Positions 16,289-24,765 of a stretch of 33,448 bases of DNA are shown piece after piece. The notes below the pieces were generated by a model. That model did not search any database. It was not told the origin of the DNA and worked only from the letters and a program-made list of their open reading frames with translations. Source of the DNA: Chitinispirillaceae bacterium (GTDB taxonomy: Bacteria; Fibrobacterota; Chitinivibrionia; Chitinivibrionales; Chitinispirillaceae); assembly GCA_016929595.1 (NCBI GenBank), contig JAFGIN010000150.1, positions 1-33,448 on the forward strand, given 5' to 3'. Every line of letters starts with the position of its first letter. Position 1 is the first letter of the stretch. A program made the translations under genes and the position numbers.

Positions 16289-16943
16289 TACTGTTTTCCT
16301 GTGACCAGGAATCAAGCTTCTGCATGACCAGACCATATGTATCCTCAATCAGGCTGGCAGTTTTTTCCGTAAGTTCACCCAGAATCTCTTTTGCCTGCTT
16401 AAATCCATCATCAATGGCATCTTTTATCTGATTAAGATACTCTTCACCGGAAGCTTCGACTGCGCCATAAAAAGAAACTGCAAATTCAACAATCCGGGTA
16501 GATGTATTTTCTGCGCTCCAGTACTCAGGGAGTTCCATCTGCTTTTGAGGCTGCACTTCTGAACCCGCAGGTTCTTTAACACCAAAGAGTGATTTCAGTA
16601 AGGAATTTTTAAGAGCTTTAAATTCATTCTTAATATATGATGCAAGCTCCTTAATCTTTTCAGGATCTGTTTCCATTTGGAGATTCATCACCGATTCACT
16701 GTATTCAAGGGCTTCATAACTCAGTGAGACCGTATCTCCGTCATCAGAGGTAAATTCCATTGCCATTGAAGTTTTTAAGTATGATCTGGTAGTTAAAGAA
16801 GCTGATAACCGATTATTTGGAGAATCAAAGAGATTTTCTCTGCCAACGAGCCTTCCGGATGTGGAATGGTTGTATGTGGAGTGGTTGTAAGAGGATGAAA
16901 CTGATTGCATAAATGTTGCCTGATCCATTCCGACTGATGTCAT
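16272..16943 (-). CDS. Hypothetical protein, DUF5610-like
   Basis: A 223-aa soluble protein without signal peptide. The N-terminal 40 residues are Ser/Asn/His-rich with a duplicated YNHST. The C-terminal half (about 140-215: EYWSAENTSTRIVEFAVSF, IDDGFKQAKEILG, DTYGLVMQKLDSW) resembles my memory of DUF5610, a family of unknown role. That link is by eye only. AGGAGG lies 4 nt before the ATG, a strong start. It is convergent with and overlaps the MCE gene, and its own promoter region abuts the probable oriC. Confidence 0.7.
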   Translation of the reverse strand: MTSVGMDQATFMQSVSSSYNHSTYNHSTSGRLVGRENLFDSPNNRLSASLTTRSYLKTSMAMEFTSDDGDTVSLSYEALEYSESVMNLQMETDPEKIKELASYIKNEFKALKNSLLKSLFGVKEPAGSEVQPQKQMELPEYWSAENTSTRIVEFAVSFYGAVEASGEEYLNQIKDAIDDGFKQAKEILGELTEKTASLIEDTYGLVMQKLDSWSQENSIIVSA

Positions 16944-17262
16944 ACTTCCTCCTTGATTTTTGTTCTTCTTCCCCGCTGATGTATAGTTCGGTATTTCATT
17001 AAAAAAACTTTAGTACTACTTTCAGGTATATTTTCTTCTTTTTTCTAAAATCTGATACATTGGATCTGCATTTTTAATCCCTTTTTCGATGATTTTCAAT
17101 TCCATTTTTTTTTATATATCATTGAAAAAATAAGTGCACCGAATTAACGACAGCGGGCATTATCTTTTGTAATATTTTTTTTTACAAAAATCTAATTTTT
17201 GCTTTGAGTTTTTTCTAAGGAATAGTATATTGAAATAACAATAATTCATGTAATGATTTGAA

Positions 17263-17307
17263 TGTTGATAACTTAATGTGGATAAATGGTGGAAAGGTTG
17301 TGAATAA
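17263..17307 (+). promoter_or_regulatory. Cluster of three DnaA boxes
   Basis: TGTTGATAA (17263-17271), TGTGGATAA (17277-17285, perfect complement of TTATCCACA) and TGTGAATAA (17299-17307) all point the same way, with start-to-start spacings of 14 and 22 nt. The two outer boxes differ from consensus at one base each. Confidence 0.65.
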
Positions 17308-17464
17308 GTCATTAGTAACTTTTGAGCAAAAAAAAGTTTCTACAATGTTAATTTTCCCAGCCACTTATTTTTCAACTTATTAAGCGTATCAATTCAGTAT
17401 GCTCCTTCATTTGTTAATTTGAAATTACTATCAGCAGTTTTTACATATGGTATATTTAAGGGTA

Positions 17465-17473
17465 TGTTGATAA
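17465..17473 (+). promoter_or_regulatory. DnaA box abutting the dnaA start codon
   Basis: TGTTGATAA ends one base before the ATG of dnaA and lies between AAGGG and the start codon. DnaA bound here could repress its own gene, as is known for dnaA promoters in several bacteria. The autoregulation is inferred. Confidence 0.45.
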
Positions 17474-17474
17474 C

Positions 17475-18857
17475 ATGTTCGCAAACGACTATTCTCAAAA
17501 TCTCACAGAAGCTTCGCCTTGGCAAATTTGTCTCAGTAAAATTATGGATAAAGTTGGGCCATCCAGTTTCGAAACGTGGTTTCGGACAACAGATCTTACA
17601 CTCGGTTCCGACGGACATGCAAAAATCCAGGTACCAAATCAATTTTTCGCAGATTTTATTGAGGAGCATTTTGCCGAACTGATATCAGAAGTCCTTACTG
17701 AAACGCTTATTCCGTTTACAAAGCTCTCCTTTGTTCCAATTCAGAAGGACTGGAAGATCGTCCAACCTATTTGCGAAGAGATTGTTATAGCCCAGACTAG
17801 AACAATCCCAAAAAAAGTTGAACACAAAGAGCTTTTCCATCATAATTACACTTTTGATAAGTTTGTCGTTGGTGATGGAAACCGTATGGCCCATGCAGCA
17901 TCACTGGCTGTAGCTGAGGCTCCGGGGAAAACATCGTTCAATCCATTGGTAATTTACGGTGGAACAGGTCTTGGTAAGACACACCTTCTTCAGGCGATAG
18001 GGCATTTTGCTCAGGGTGAAGGTACAGCTGAACATGTTGTTTATCTAACCAGTGAAGAATTCACGAATCAGTATATTAATTATGTAGTACATAAGAAGGA
18101 TTCCACCTCATTCTACAAAAAATTTCATGATGTAGACCTTCTGCTCATTGATGATATTCAATTTTTCAGTGGAAAGGTTGGAACTCAAAAAGAATTCTTT
18201 AGAATTTTTAATAAACTTCTTCTGGAAAACAAGCAGATAGTGCTGTCATCAGACCGCCAGCCGGATCTTATTCCCGATATGATGGATCATATTATTAACC
18301 GGTTCATGGGAGGGTTGATCACCGATATTCAGCCGCCTAATCTTGAGACACGAATGGCGATTTTGCGTAAAAAAGCTGAAATTGACGGATTAGCACTTCC
18401 CTCTGAAGTTATTCAATATATTGCAGCACAAATTACTTCAAATGTGCGTGAGCTTGAGGGCACTCTCATTAAATTGATCGCCTCGTCATCATTCACCGGA
18501 AGAGATATTACACTAGAAGTTGCAAAAGAGCTCTGTGGTGATGTCATGTCGCGAAAAGAAGAGCGTATCTCAATAAAATTGATTCAGGAGAAAGTAGGTC
18601 AGGCGTTTGATATTGGTCCAAATCAGTTATCAGCACATACAAGAAAGCGCGAAGTTGTCCTTCCCCGTTCAGTTGCCATGTATCTGTGCAAGAAATGGAC
18701 AAAGCAGTCACTACGTACTATAGGGCTTGATTTTGGCGGCAGAGATTATTCAACAGTGATCCATTCAGCCCGCAAAATTGAAGCTGAGCTGGAAAAGAGT
18801 GAAGAGCTGAGGCAAAAAATCGCATCAATCGAACTTGAACTTGAAGCGCTCAAATAA
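17475..18857 (+). CDS. dnaA: Chromosomal replication initiator protein DnaA
   Basis: A 460-aa initiator of normal length. Domain I is residues 1-90 (SSFETWF at 30-36). The AAA+ ATPase begins near 122 (YTFDKFVVGDGNRMAHAA), with Walker A GGTGLGKTH (162-170), Walker B LLIDDIQFF (223-231) and the arginine-finger region INRFMGG (274-280). Domain IV has the DNA-binding signature GLDFGGRDYSTVIHSARKI (417-435). The ATG has AAGGG 12 nt upstream with a DnaA box between them, and a start further in would delete domain I. The gene is monocistronic here: the next gene is convergent, and dnaN does not follow as it does in many genomes. Confidence 0.98.
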   Translation: MFANDYSQNLTEASPWQICLSKIMDKVGPSSFETWFRTTDLTLGSDGHAKIQVPNQFFADFIEEHFAELISEVLTETLIPFTKLSFVPIQKDWKIVQPICEEIVIAQTRTIPKKVEHKELFHHNYTFDKFVVGDGNRMAHAASLAVAEAPGKTSFNPLVIYGGTGLGKTHLLQAIGHFAQGEGTAEHVVYLTSEEFTNQYINYVVHKKDSTSFYKKFHDVDLLLIDDIQFFSGKVGTQKEFFRIFNKLLLENKQIVLSSDRQPDLIPDMMDHIINRFMGGLITDIQPPNLETRMAILRKKAEIDGLALPSEVIQYIAAQITSNVRELEGTLIKLIASSSFTGRDITLEVAKELCGDVMSRKEERISIKLIQEKVGQAFDIGPNQLSAHTRKREVVLPRSVAMYLCKKWTKQSLRTIGLDFGGRDYSTVIHSARKIEAELEKSEELRQKIASIELELEALK

Positions 18858-18865
18858 AACTCCCG

Positions 18866-19213
18866 CTACTCTTTTTTTATAGAGAAAGACGCTACAGCAT
18901 CATCAACACTGTCATACAGTTCAACTTTCTTTACAAGATTTGTGATCTCCAACAGATTTTTTACCAGTTGATTAACTAAAGCTATTTTAATATCACCCTG
19001 TTTTGTTATAAGTTTTTTCTTGGCAGTTACAATTACGGCAAGACACAATGAGCTTATATAGCTTGTATCAACGAGGTTCAACACAATTTTTGTTTTTCCA
19101 TTATCAATTAAATCAATCAACCGGTTTTTAAAAAGATTGACGTTTTCCTGCAAGACATTTCCCTCGATCGCTACCTCAACAACTTCACCGGTTTCCCGAA
19201 TCCTGATCTTCAT
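18866..19213 (-). CDS. STAS-domain anti-sigma factor antagonist-like protein
   Basis: A 115-aa protein made of one STAS domain. The phosphorylatable Ser is probably S51 in LVDTSYISSLCLAV, matching the DSS/DTS site of SpoIIAA and RsbV. Such proteins switch partners by Ser phosphorylation. The frame is open 12 codons further upstream, but I chose the ATG at 19211-19213 because GGAGAGGG lies at ideal distance. It lies 49 nt after the GGDEF/HD-GYP gene on the same strand, so co-transcription is likely. No RsbW-type kinase or PP2C phosphatase is in the window. Confidence 0.88.
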   Translation of the reverse strand: MKIRIRETGEVVEVAIEGNVLQENVNLFKNRLIDLIDNGKTKIVLNLVDTSYISSLCLAVIVTAKKKLITKQGDIKIALVNQLVKNLLEITNLVKKVELYDSVDDAVASFSIKKE

Positions 19214-19262
19214 GTTAACCCTCTCCGGTCTATTAATAATTAACCTCATTTTTACAGATATT

Positions 19263-21641
19263 TTATACAGACACCTTTTTTCTGCGGGTTTTAGTTACAC
19301 ATTCAAAGACATTCACTGCAGCACTCACAACATCCGGAGCGAATTGAGTTCCACTCCCTTTCCGGATCTCCAGAAGAGCATCTTTCCAGCACAATTTTTT
19401 TCTATAAGTTCTTCCGGAAGTCATGGCATCTATCGCATCGGCAACAGCAATTATCCTTGCACCAACAGGAATCTCCCTTCCTTTGAGTCCATAGGGATAT
19501 CCTTTTCCATCAAACCGTTCATGGTGGTGAAGTATTAACGGTATCTCTTTTTCCAGAAATTTCATATCGCGAAGTATGTTGACTCCCGCTTCAGGATGAT
19601 GCTTCAGGACTTCAAGCTCTTTTTGTGTCAGAGTATCCTTTTTTGTCAAAATCCCCTCGCTTACACTGATCTTTCCGACGTCATGAAGAAGACCTGCATA
19701 CCCGATTACTTCTATTTCATTTTCGGGCAGTTTCATTTTTTTTGCTATGTCAACCGAATATCGGGAAACGTTTTGAGAATGCTCTTTTGCGAACGGATCC
19801 TTTGCATCGACCGCCTTTACAAGAGCATTTGTGGATTGAATATAGATAGCACGCATCTGATTAGATAAATCAACGAACTTGCCTTTCATGTATTCATAGC
19901 TGTCCATATCCAGAAGCTGTTCATGCTGATACTCGATAGCTTTCCAGACACGTATAAGATTTCTCCCGTCATTTTTTGCTTTATAAAGAGCTGTGTCAGC
20001 CCGTTCCACCAGTTCCTGCTTGGACTGGATGTCAGTTTTACACTCCGCAATCCCGATGCTTACTGTAACATGAATTTTTGTACCGCCGCAGTCGAACTCC
20101 CATTTCTCTATTGCAGCCTGAAGTTTACTTGCAAATTTCAGTGTTTCCTCAGCATCCAGATTGGTAACCACCATAAATTCTTCACCACCATATCTCCCAC
20201 AGATATCTACTTCACGAGAATTGGATTTTATTATCTTTGATAACTGACGTAACACCTGATCACCGAACTGATGTCCCCAGGTATCATTGATCATTTTAAA
20301 ATGATCGATGTCTATCATCATACAGGAGATAATTCCGCCATAGCGTTTGATACGTTTATATTCAAAATCGAACCGTTCCTGAAGAAACCGGTGATTATAT
20401 AATCCTGTCAATCCGTCCGTAATGGACAGTTCAATCAGTTCCTTATTTTTTTTATCTAACTCCTCCATGAGAATTTTTTCGGATGCAAGCGCAAACCGAA
20501 GGTCATCAAGGCTTTTTTTAAGCTGTTTTTCAGCTTTTTTACGGGCAGTTATATCTGATTGCAACCCGGTAATTCTTGTTGCTCTTCCGGAACGATCACG
20601 TGAACATTCGCCTTTAATCGATATCCATAACCAGTTGCCACAGATGTGTTTTATACGGTACTCAAACTCAAAGGTATCCAGTGTGCCCTCAATATGTTCT
20701 GTCAATTTTTTTCTAAAACGTTTCAAATCGAGCGGATGGATTTTTGCGAACCAGCTTTTCAGACTCCACTTGAATTCAACCCCGTGAATCCCCACCAGAT
20801 CATTCCATCTGCTGTTGAAATGGCAGATATCAGTTTTAAGATCCCAATCCCACAAACCATCCTTTGAACCTCTTATTGCGAGTTCATATCGTTTTTCGCT
20901 CTCCCGCAGTGCCTCTTCAGCATATTTGCGCATCGAGATATCGCGAATAGAAAGCAACAATGCCGGCCGGCCGTTCCAGAATATCTCAGTACTTCTTATA
21001 TCAAGTATCTTTCCTGCCCGGGTACGTATTTCCCTCGACAGTGTTTCTCCCAGATCAATCGGAAGGAGCTCAAATCTACTTACATCCGCAGAATTGTACA
21101 GCATCAGACATGCAGTGGCATTAGAAAAGATAATTCTCTTTTTTCTGTCACAGATTACTATTCCATCAGGAGAATCAAGAATACTGTTTAACAAGCAAAA
21201 CTCATAGATCTGTAAATCACCATTCCATTCTGTTCTGCCGGCACCATTTTTTTTATCTCCAAGAGCTGCATGTACCGCATCAATAATTTCTTCTGGACGC
21301 ACATCTGTCTTGCAGAGAATCCGTTTGCACTTTATTGAGGGCAGCCTTGATGATGACTGATTTTTCATTCCAATAATCGGGGGCACTTCAGCTGCGGCAA
21401 GAGTTGCAGTAATAAGTCTGCATCGTGGATCAGATACTTTTAAACCGAAAAATATGATATCAACAGCGCGAGAATCGATGCAATTTTGAATCTCCGAAAT
21501 ACTGCAGCTTCTGATGAAATGCCATGAAATTTCTTTATCCTGAAGCAGATATTTTTTGATTCTGGAGCATATCAGCTCATTGTCATCAATGAATAGTATG
21601 TTTTTTTTGACTTTCTGTTTTTTTTTTGAAATAACGCTCAT
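19263..21641 (-). CDS. Receiver-PAS-PAS-GGDEF-HD-GYP cyclic di-GMP protein
   Basis: A 792-aa cytosolic signalling protein. Residues 14-127 form a receiver-like domain with the acidic pair D19/D20 and K111, but the phosphoacceptor position is Gly (IIFFGLKVSDP), so it is degenerate. PAS domains lie at about 147-245 and 250-370, then a coiled segment, a GGDEF domain (about 405-565) and an HD-GYP domain (about 605-785). The cyclase site is GGEEF at 485-489, an active variant, with an intact inhibitory RxxD (R477-D480) five residues before it. The phosphodiesterase has HDVGK (653-657), HHHERFDGKGYP (705-716) and SGRTYR, so both synthesis and breakdown of c-di-GMP are possible. No strong ribosome site precedes the ATG. 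It is followed by the STAS gene. Confidence 0.92.
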   Translation of the reverse strand: MSVISKKKQKVKKNILFIDDNELICSRIKKYLLQDKEISWHFIRSCSISEIQNCIDSRAVDIIFFGLKVSDPRCRLITATLAAAEVPPIIGMKNQSSSRLPSIKCKRILCKTDVRPEEIIDAVHAALGDKKNGAGRTEWNGDLQIYEFCLLNSILDSPDGIVICDRKKRIIFSNATACLMLYNSADVSRFELLPIDLGETLSREIRTRAGKILDIRSTEIFWNGRPALLLSIRDISMRKYAEEALRESEKRYELAIRGSKDGLWDWDLKTDICHFNSRWNDLVGIHGVEFKWSLKSWFAKIHPLDLKRFRKKLTEHIEGTLDTFEFEYRIKHICGNWLWISIKGECSRDRSGRATRITGLQSDITARKKAEKQLKKSLDDLRFALASEKILMEELDKKNKELIELSITDGLTGLYNHRFLQERFDFEYKRIKRYGGIISCMMIDIDHFKMINDTWGHQFGDQVLRQLSKIIKSNSREVDICGRYGGEEFMVVTNLDAEETLKFASKLQAAIEKWEFDCGGTKIHVTVSIGIAECKTDIQSKQELVERADTALYKAKNDGRNLIRVWKAIEYQHEQLLDMDSYEYMKGKFVDLSNQMRAIYIQSTNALVKAVDAKDPFAKEHSQNVSRYSVDIAKKMKLPENEIEVIGYAGLLHDVGKISVSEGILTKKDTLTQKELEVLKHHPEAGVNILRDMKFLEKEIPLILHHHERFDGKGYPYGLKGREIPVGARIIAVADAIDAMTSGRTYRKKLCWKDALLEIRKGSGTQFAPDVVSAAVNVFECVTKTRRKKVSV

Positions 21642-21984
21642 TAGATACCCGGACTCTCTGATAATTTGATGTGAAAATCGGGCAGCACCTGTTTCAAGAC
21701 TTTTGTATTGTATAATTCAAACGGTGAAAAGGCAAGAATTCTGAGTGCCGTTACGGAAACAGCTGGGAAAATCTGGTCTATGAGATAAGTCTTTAAGCTC
21801 AAATAAGATACTCTCATAGACAATCTATGATATTCAATTAAAATACGGCTATTTGCCACTAACAGTCCATCAGATCTTGAGGCAGGATTATTTGTGTCTG
21901 CCCTGATGCCTGAAATATTGTCGAGCAATCAAGTTTTTTTTACTTACCTATACTCTTATTTATTATATTACGGTAGGTGTCGAT
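21642..21984. other. Divergent intergenic region
   Basis: These 343 nt separate the minus-strand c-di-GMP gene from the plus-strand exported protein and must hold both promoters. A minus-strand frame covering most of it starts only at TTG and has no recognisable content. Upstream of 21985, TTTACT and TATTAT-like hexamers at roughly normal spacing could be a promoter for the next gene, but the match is weak. Confidence 0.4.
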
Positions 21985-22356
21985 ATGAAAAAAATGTTTC
22001 TTGTTCAATCGTCTCGTTCGTTTACAGGGTTTCTTTGGATATACATCTTCTTTTCCCTGCTTTTCTTTGGCAATAGATCATTAGGTGATGATACAAATTG
22101 TAACGTTGGGTTTCATCCACACGAACATGTCCTTACCATACTGGAATCACAATCAGCGCCTACCCCTTCCGATTATTGTTTTCAGTTATACCACTGCAAC
22201 ATTTCAATTGACAATGATGATTTACAATCTGGTAATTTCATCTTAAACCGCATTTCAGATCCATTTTCTACGAAAAACCCTACTCCATCCATTCATCAAC
22301 GGAAGAAAAACTCTTCCATTACCATTCGAATGTTATCCTCAGTTCTTATCGTTTAA
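21985..22356 (+). CDS. Small exported protein of unknown function upstream of atpB
   Basis: A 123-aa protein with a plausible signal peptide: MKK, a hydrophobic core over residues 15-28 (GFLWIYIFFSLLFF) and a likely cleavage site near the GDD at 34-36. The mature part is polar, with three Cys (TNCN, DYCF, YHCN), a His-rich HPHEH and a basic C-terminus. I know no family for it. TAGGTG lies a few nt before the ATG. It precedes atpB by 129 nt, the place where atpI or other accessory genes often sit, but it does not look like AtpI. It may be a clade-specific gene, or a chance ORF. Confidence 0.45.
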   Translation: MKKMFLVQSSRSFTGFLWIYIFFSLLFFGNRSLGDDTNCNVGFHPHEHVLTILESQSAPTPSDYCFQLYHCNISIDNDDLQSGNFILNRISDPFSTKNPTPSIHQRKKNSSITIRMLSSVLIV

Positions 22357-22443
22357 ATGTTTCGGGTATATAACACCTGTAAGTAAAAAATTGCTGGTGT
22401 ATGCAGCTTTGTAAGTTTGTATGCAAATTCCAGTGTAGATATG

Positions 22444-22457
22444 GTACAATATTGTAC
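22444..22457. promoter_or_regulatory. Perfect 14-bp palindrome upstream of atpB
   Basis: GTACAATATTGTAC is a perfect palindrome ending 28 nt before the atpB start codon, the form of a dimeric regulator's operator. The inner TACAAT could also be a -10 hexamer. No cognate regulator is encoded in the window. Confidence 0.35.
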
Positions 22458-22485
22458 TGCCTGTTTAAAATGAAGTCTTAATTCT

Positions 22486-23349
22486 ATGCAAATTCATACA
22501 CTGTTTTTTATCAAAATTCTTTTAGCATTATCAATCTGTACATCTTTTGCAGAACAGAACCAGGAGCCTCTTGATCTTTCAGCTACGCTCCTGGAGCACA
22601 TATCTGATGGTCACGAGTGGCATCCGCTTCCATTTCTGAAGCCAATCCACCTTTCACCACTTTCTACCGGATCAGTTCAAATACCCTTTACTCAACACAT
22701 TTTAATGATGTTGATTATTGTGGTAATTCTATTCGGAGTTTTTATTCCGGCATTTTCTTCCAAAAAAATTCTTCCAGGTAAAACGGCAAACATTCTTGAA
22801 CCAGTAATCTTTTTTGTTCGGGATTCACTTGTTTATCCTGCAATGGGAAAAGAATCGGGCGAAAAATGGCTGCCATTTTTTCTGACTCTTTTCTTTTTTA
22901 TCCTCCTTTCAAATCTGTTGGGGTTAATACCTGCATTCAGCACTATAACCGGAAATTTCAGTATTACAGTTGCACTTGCGTGTATCGTATTTTCAGTCAT
23001 TTTTTTTCATGGATTTTCCAAATGTGGCTTTATCGGTTTTTTCAAAAACATGATTCCCAAAGGAATGCCTTTACCAATAGCATTATTTGTATTTTTACTT
23101 GAGCTCTTTGGACTTTTGATCAAAAACAGTGTTCTTGCGGTGCGATTATTTGCAAATATGATGGCAGGTCATCTTGTGATTGGCTCTTTGCTGGTTCTCA
23201 TTTTTATTATACATCCATTGGCTGTGTTTGTATCTGTCCCGATGGCAGTAGCGATCAGCCTGCTGGAAGTTCTTGTAGCGTTTATTCAGGCTATGGTATT
23301 TACAATGTTATCAGCAATTTTCATAGGTATGGCAAGCAGTCAACATTAA
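22486..23349 (+). CDS. atpB: F1Fo ATP synthase subunit a
   Basis: A 287-aa membrane subunit forming the proton half-channels. The essential Arg is R220 in AVRLFANMMAGH (218-229), matching E. coli R210. LLSNLLGLIPA (140-150) and the C-terminal EVLVAFIQAMVFTMLSAIFI helix are typical. Residues 1-24 look like a cleavable signal peptide (FFIKILLALSICTSFAEQ), followed by a hydrophilic stretch before the first membrane helix near 70. Similar N-terminal extensions occur in Bacteroidota and relatives. The ribosome site is poor. First gene of atpBEFHAGDC, with 49 nt to atpE. Confidence 0.96.
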   Translation: MQIHTLFFIKILLALSICTSFAEQNQEPLDLSATLLEHISDGHEWHPLPFLKPIHLSPLSTGSVQIPFTQHILMMLIIVVILFGVFIPAFSSKKILPGKTANILEPVIFFVRDSLVYPAMGKESGEKWLPFFLTLFFFILLSNLLGLIPAFSTITGNFSITVALACIVFSVIFFHGFSKCGFIGFFKNMIPKGMPLPIALFVFLLELFGLLIKNSVLAVRLFANMMAGHLVIGSLLVLIFIIHPLAVFVSVPMAVAISLLEVLVAFIQAMVFTMLSAIFIGMASSQH

Positions 23350-23398
23350 ACAGAAAACGACAAATTTAAATATTTCAACTCTTTTTTGGAGGTAACAG

Positions 23399-23653
23399 AT
23401 GGCAGATCTTACAGCATTAACCAACATGTCAAATTTTGCAGATTACGCTGCAGCTGCGATTTCAGTGAGCATAATCGTAATAGGTGCAAGCGCAGGTATC
23501 GGTTTTATTGGAAGCAAAGCACTAGATGCCCTTTCACGACAACCGGAATCCAAAAATGATATCATGTCTCTTATGGTTATCAGTGCTGCTCTTATTGAGG
23601 GTATTGCATTCTTTGCTGCAATTATCTGTTTATTGATAGTGTTTACAAAATAA
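23399..23653 (+). CDS. atpE: F1Fo ATP synthase subunit c
   Basis: An 84-aa two-helix protein of the rotor ring. The loop SRQPE between the helices and the carboxylate Glu in AALIEGIAFF are conserved. Aligned by eye on the RQPE loop, the Na+-ring ligands are absent: the first-helix Gln position is Ile, and the Ser-Thr after the Glu is Gly-Ile. Proton coupling is therefore predicted. A strong GGAGG precedes the ATG by 6 nt, consistent with the high copy number of this subunit. Confidence 0.96.
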   Translation: MADLTALTNMSNFADYAAAAISVSIIVIGASAGIGFIGSKALDALSRQPESKNDIMSLMVISAALIEGIAFFAAIICLLIVFTK

Positions 23654-23663
23654 TGGAGACTGA

Positions 23664-24194
23664 ATGAACACACTGGATACTGTTGCAGTTGTTGAACACG
23701 CTGCAAGTGGTGGTGGCCTTTTCGATATCGACCCGGGTCTCATGATCTGGGCGTGGGTAGTTTTCGGAATTCTCTTTTTTATTCTTAGTAAATTTGCATG
23801 GAAGCCAATGATGGAGTCTGTCAAGGCACGGGAAAAAATACTTTCTGATGCTGTTGAACATGCAAAAAAAACTAAAGAGGAGCTCGAAAATATCGCAGCT
23901 CGTCAGGAACAGATGCTTAAGGAAACCCAGGAACACTCAAATCAAATTATTGAACAGGGAAGAAAAAGTGCAGATACGGCAGCCAGAGACATTCTGGAGA
24001 AAGCGCAAAAAGAATCCTCTGTTCTCCTTGAAAGGGCCCGCCAGCAGATTGAAGCCGAAAAACAGCAGGCTATTCTTGAGATCCGTGAGCAAGCTGTCGA
24101 TCTTGTCCTGAAAACCTCGGAAAAACTTATCTTTGATGTCATGGATAAGGATAAACACCGGAATCTGGTAAGGAAGCATCTGGAGGAGTTATGA
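23664..24194 (+). CDS. atpF: F1Fo ATP synthase subunit b
   Basis: A 176-aa peripheral-stalk subunit. One membrane helix (about 26-44, LMIWAWVVFGILFFILSKFA) is followed by the charged WKPMMESVKAREKIL and a long, highly charged coiled-coil helix to the end. GGAG lies 5 nt before the ATG. Its stop overlaps the atpH start by 4 nt (ATGA), so the two are translationally coupled. Confidence 0.95.
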   Translation: MNTLDTVAVVEHAASGGGLFDIDPGLMIWAWVVFGILFFILSKFAWKPMMESVKAREKILSDAVEHAKKTKEELENIAARQEQMLKETQEHSNQIIEQGRKSADTAARDILEKAQKESSVLLERARQQIEAEKQQAILEIREQAVDLVLKTSEKLIFDVMDKDKHRNLVRKHLEEL

Positions 24195-24754
24195 TCGAAG
24201 ATGCCGTCAGTAAAAATTACGCAACGGCGCTGTTTGCATCCGCTTCAGAAGCTGGTCTTATCGATACGGTAAAAACAGACCTCAGCCATATTTCGAGTTG
24301 TGTACAGGAAGATCCGGCTGTGTTTCTTCATCTATCTTCACCATCGATAAGGGGAGATATCCGCTGCAGTATAATCGAAAAAGCGTTCAGTAGTACTTTA
24401 CACGAAAAGACTATGAACTTTTTAAAAGTAGCAGCCCGTAACAACAGGTTAGACAAACTTGATTCAATAATCGAAGCATTTGCATTACTTGTAAATGTAT
24501 CAGAAAAAATTACTGATGCATTTGTTGAAAGTGCCTCTATCCTTTACGATGAAGAAATGAGTCTTCTGAAAAGGACTCTGGAAAAAAAGTTCGACTATAC
24601 ATTCAATATGCATTATAAAGTTAAACCTGAACTTCTGGGCGGGTTTACCGTCCGTATCGATTCTCAACTTATTGATAAAAGTATTTTCGGCGCAATAAAA
24701 GAGATGCGCCTCCAATTGAAACAGTGTAACATCACCTCCACTGTTGGTGAGTGA
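24191..24754 (+). CDS. atpH: F1Fo ATP synthase subunit delta
   Basis: A 187-aa subunit (OSCP type) that joins F1 to the b stalk. [14 protein letters not shown] near the N-terminus and [20 protein letters not shown] near the C-terminus are the family's conserved ends. The start overlaps the end of atpF, with GGAGGAG just upstream inside atpF. It ends 11 nt before the atpA ATG. Confidence 0.94.
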   Translation: MIEDAVSKNYATALFASASEAGLIDTVKTDLSHISSCVQEDPAVFLHLSSPSIRGDIRCSIIEKAFSSTLHEKTMNFLKVAARNNRLDKLDSIIEAFALLVNVSEKITDAFVESASILYDEEMSLLKRTLEKKFDYTFNMHYKVKPELLGGFTVRIDSQLIDKSIFGAIKEMRLQLKQCNITSTVGE

Positions 24755-24765
24755 ATGGAAATCAT

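Larger units (their letters stand above)
16944..17474. other. Probable chromosomal origin region (oriC) upstream of dnaA
   Basis: This 531-nt AT-rich stretch before dnaA has no ORF worth calling. It contains one perfect DnaA box (TGTGGATAA, 17277-17285), near-matches at 17263-17271 and 17299-17307, and another near-match at 17465-17473 touching the dnaA start. Stretches rich in T or A around 17100-17225 could be the unwinding element. Location next to dnaA, box cluster and AT content together support oriC. Neither GC skew nor trio motifs were checked. Confidence 0.6.

Noticed and set aside
21641-21928. 95-codon minus-strand frame whose stop overlaps the c-di-GMP gene start (TAATG)
   Set aside because: The overlap looks like coupling, but the frame begins only at TTG, has no ribosome site and no recognisable content. 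It is probably leader sequence.
23399-23653. Na+-coupled ATP synthase
   Set aside because: The Gln and Ser-Thr ligands of Na+ rings are replaced by Ile and Gly-Ile around the conserved Glu, so proton coupling is more likely.
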